Origin: Gammaproteobacteria bacterium
Lineage (GTDB): Bacteria > Pseudomonadota > Gammaproteobacteria > Pseudomonadales > Azotimanducaceae_A
Direction: 5' to 3'
Length of the DNA stretch: 9,036 nucleotides
Assembly (NCBI GenBank): GCA_028819775.1
Contig: JAPPKV010000449.1
Coordinates: 1-9,036, forward strand
In this document: positions 7,068 to 9,036 of the stretch, in pieces
Numbering within the stretch: position 1 is the first letter of the stretch
Layout of the letters: every line of letters starts with the position of its first letter
The notes under the pieces: generated by a model
Told to the model about the DNA's origin: nothing
The model's database searches: none
The model's input: only the letters and a program-made list of their open reading frames with translations
Position numbers and translations under genes: made by a program

Positions 7068-9036
7068 GGCGCCGAACGACGGGTAGCACGGCTTGGGCGA
7101 CTGCGGTCCTCGCGGTTGCCTTGAACGCCCCCGGCGCGGAGGGCCCGTTCCAGCCTAACTACACGAAAGTGAACACCGAACGCTGGCGCTGCCGGCTGTG
7201 CCCGTTCGAGTTGGCATCCACCAAGGAAGCGATCTGGACTGCGGGGGTTGTCCACGTCGCCGACGCCAGTGCCCGGTTCGGTCGCGACAGCGGATTGGAC
7301 GAAGCCGGGGCGCGCGCGGATCTGAACCTCCGTTACCGGCGTCGCAGCGAAAACGGCCGGATGACCGATGTCGCCGCACGCCGACTGGGACTCGACTCCC
7401 GTGCCGCGACCATCGCCATCCACGGAGATCGCAGCACTGCGCGTCTCGACCATCGAGAGATACCGCGCAACGTGTCGGCCAACGGCGTGACGCCGTTCGC
7501 GGGCGTTTCGTCACTGACGTTGCCGGGCGACTGGCAGCGGGCGTTCGATACGGCGCGAATGACCGGCCTCGAGAAAAGCATCCGCTTCGACCACGGCACC
7601 CGGCGCCGCCTGACTTCGGCGCGAGTCCGGGTGAAGCCGAAGCCCGATTGGTGGTTGCAGGCCGCCTATTCGCGGGAGACGAAGTCCGGCACCGGTGAGA
7701 CATTCGCGGACTTCCTCTACCAGTCGACGGGACTGCCCAAGCCGGTGGGGTTCCTTACCGAAGAACTCGTGGCGAGTGCCGGGGTTCAACGCGCCGCCTT
7801 TGCGCTGGCCACGGAGTTGCGCAACGTGAGGTTTCGCAACCGGCATCGTTCGCTCGACTGGCAGAATCCCTGGCGGGGGTCCTTGCTGGGGGGTCGCAAG
7901 TCGCTGGCGCCGAACAACGACGCCCGTTCGGCATCGCTGGTCTCTAGGGTGGCCTTTGGCCAGCGTGCTGCTGCCCATGCCACGCTGACCTGGGGTGAGG
8001 CCCGTCAGGACGACCTCTTCGAGCCGTACACGACGAACCCGCGACTCGGGACCGCTGCGCTCCCGGCAAACAGTCTCGACGGGCGCGTACGATCGTTTGC
8101 CGGCACGTTCACGGTTGTCGCCCGGCCCACCGACCGGGTGCACCTGGTCGTTAGGCACCGACAACGCGAGCGCGACAACCAAAACGCCACAATGACATTC
8201 ACGCCCGTACGGGGGGATGCATTCTCTCTGGGCGCGGTGACCAGCCGTGCCCTTGATGTGGACCGGACCACGACGGAACTCGGCGTGAGGTACCGGGTGG
8301 CACCCCGGGTCGGACTTGGTTTCTATACCGACTCGAGCCGCGTTCATCGCGACCCGGCGGAGGTGGCCACGAACGAGGAACGCCGCCATCGCATCGAACT
8401 TGGCGTGAACGGCTGGCGCGGAATCCGAGCCAAGCTGATGTACGCCGAAGCGGATCGCGGGGCATCCGAGTTCCGGCGCATCACGACGAACAACCCACAG
8501 ACCCGACGCTACCACCAGGCCGCCCGGGAACAGCGGACCTACCGGGCGAGGGTCGGCTACGAGTGGGAACGGATCGGCGCGTTCGTCGGACTCGTCGCCG
8601 AGTGCCGCCGGAACGCCTACCTTGAGTCCGCGCTGGGCCTTGAACGGGATGCGAATTGCACGCGCGGCGGCGACGTGACCTACACGCCGTTGCCGGACGT
8701 GTCCATTGCGGCCTTCTACTTCGAGCAGGAAACGAACGCCGCGACGGCTGGCCGGGTGGGCTTCACGGGATCCCCTTGGCGTTACTCGACCGTTGATGCG
8801 GTGGATACGGCGGGATTGAGTCTCGACATCGGGGGGCTAGCCGATGCCAGGCTCGGACTGTCGGTCGACTACGTTAGGTCTCTGGGCACGGGCGCCTACG
8901 CCACCGAACTGGCGGGCGAGTCGCTGCCGTTCCCGGATCTGGTCTCGGACCACGCCTCCGTCGATATCCACGCGCGGTACCAATGGCGCGAGCAGAGCGC
9001 GTTCGTCCTGCAACTGCGCTACGAACGCTATCGGGG
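7064..9036 (+). CDS. MtrB/PioB family decaheme-associated outer-membrane beta-barrel, 3' end cut by window edge
   Basis: The frame is open from the ATG at 7064 to the last base, giving 657 complete codons with no stop. Residues 1-25 form a signal peptide (MRRRTTGS, then AWATAVLAVALNAPGA). Soon after comes WRCRLCPF, with Cys43 and Cys46 forming the N-terminal CXXC pair typical of MtrB, where it lies at 42/45. The rest alternates charged and aromatic residues in short strands (for example WWLQAAYSRET, VGLGFYTDSS, SIAAFYFEQET), as expected for a large barrel. Family members form a barrel of about 26 strands that sheathes the decaheme cytochrome. Cys514 and Cys532 may pair in a loop. The start is the ATGA overlap with the cytochrome stop; no clear ribosome site precedes it, so translation is probably coupled. 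The length already approaches that of the family, so only a short C-terminal part should be missing. Confidence 0.87.
   Translation, partial: MRRRTTGSTAWATAVLAVALNAPGAEGPFQPNYTKVNTERWRCRLCPFELASTKEAIWTAGVVHVADASARFGRDSGLDEAGARADLNLRYRRRSENGRMTDVAARRLGLDSRAATIAIHGDRSTARLDHREIPRNVSANGVTPFAGVSSLTLPGDWQRAFDTARMTGLEKSIRFDHGTRRRLTSARVRVKPKPDWWLQAAYSRETKSGTGETFADFLYQSTGLPKPVGFLTEELVASAGVQRAAFALATELRNVRFRNRHRSLDWQNPWRGSLLGGRKSLAPNNDARSASLVSRVAFGQRAAAHATLTWGEARQDDLFEPYTTNPRLGTAALPANSLDGRVRSFAGTFTVVARPTDRVHLVVRHRQRERDNQNATMTFTPVRGDAFSLGAVTSRALDVDRTTTELGVRYRVAPRVGLGFYTDSSRVHRDPAEVATNEERRHRIELGVNGWRGIRAKLMYAEADRGASEFRRITTNNPQTRRYHQAAREQRTYRARVGYEWERIGAFVGLVAECRRNAYLESALGLERDANCTRGGDVTYTPLPDVSIAAFYFEQETNAATAGRVGFTGSPWRYSTVDAVDTAGLSLDIGGLADARLGLSVDYVRSLGTGAYATELAGESLPFPDLVSDHASVDIHARYQWREQSAFVLQLRYERYR

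Noticed and set aside
7198..7698. Plus-strand open frame of 166 codons inside the barrel gene
   Set aside because: It is out of frame with the continuous 7064-9036 coding frame and Arg/Pro-rich, so it is a shadow.
7511..8515. 334-codon minus-strand open frame across the barrel gene
   Set aside because: It is antisense to an uninterrupted MtrB-like frame with signal peptide and CXXC; its translation has no recognisable features.

Overview
The window is GC-rich and gene-dense. It looks like a Gram-negative proteobacterium, most likely an uncultured marine-type gammaproteobacterium. That is inferred from the gene content: a DmsE/MtrA-type decaheme cytochrome, an MtrB/PioB-type outer-membrane barrel, and a secreted cytochrome/DUF1592-like protein paired with a Tat-exported DUF1501 protein. 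No rRNA, tRNA, CRISPR array, insertion sequence or phage gene is visible.

Two operons diverge from a short gap at 5916-5963. On the minus strand, 5915-789 encodes a 1708-residue secreted mosaic protein. It has a Sec signal, a low-complexity linker, a tandemly duplicated beta-rich module, two CXXCH haem sites, DUF1549/DUF1592/DUF1588/PSD1-like segments and two CBM-like modules. Its stop overlaps (ATGA) the start of a DUF1501 protein that runs off the left edge.

On the plus strand, 5964-7067 encodes a decaheme c-type cytochrome of the DmsE/MtrA type. Its frame is broken by a single in-frame TGA at 6603-6605, leaving four CXXCH motifs before the stop and six after. The frame then overlaps (ATGA at 7064-7067) an MtrB/PioB-family gene that stays open to the right edge. 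Decaheme plus MtrB is the known core of an electron conduit across the outer membrane.

The two sides suggest an exported, haem-bearing, possibly carbohydrate-binding enzyme pair next to an outer-membrane electron conduit. A functional link between them is inference from adjacency only. The most important anomaly is the in-frame stop: either the conduit is recently broken in this genome, the base is an assembly error, or the stop is read through.
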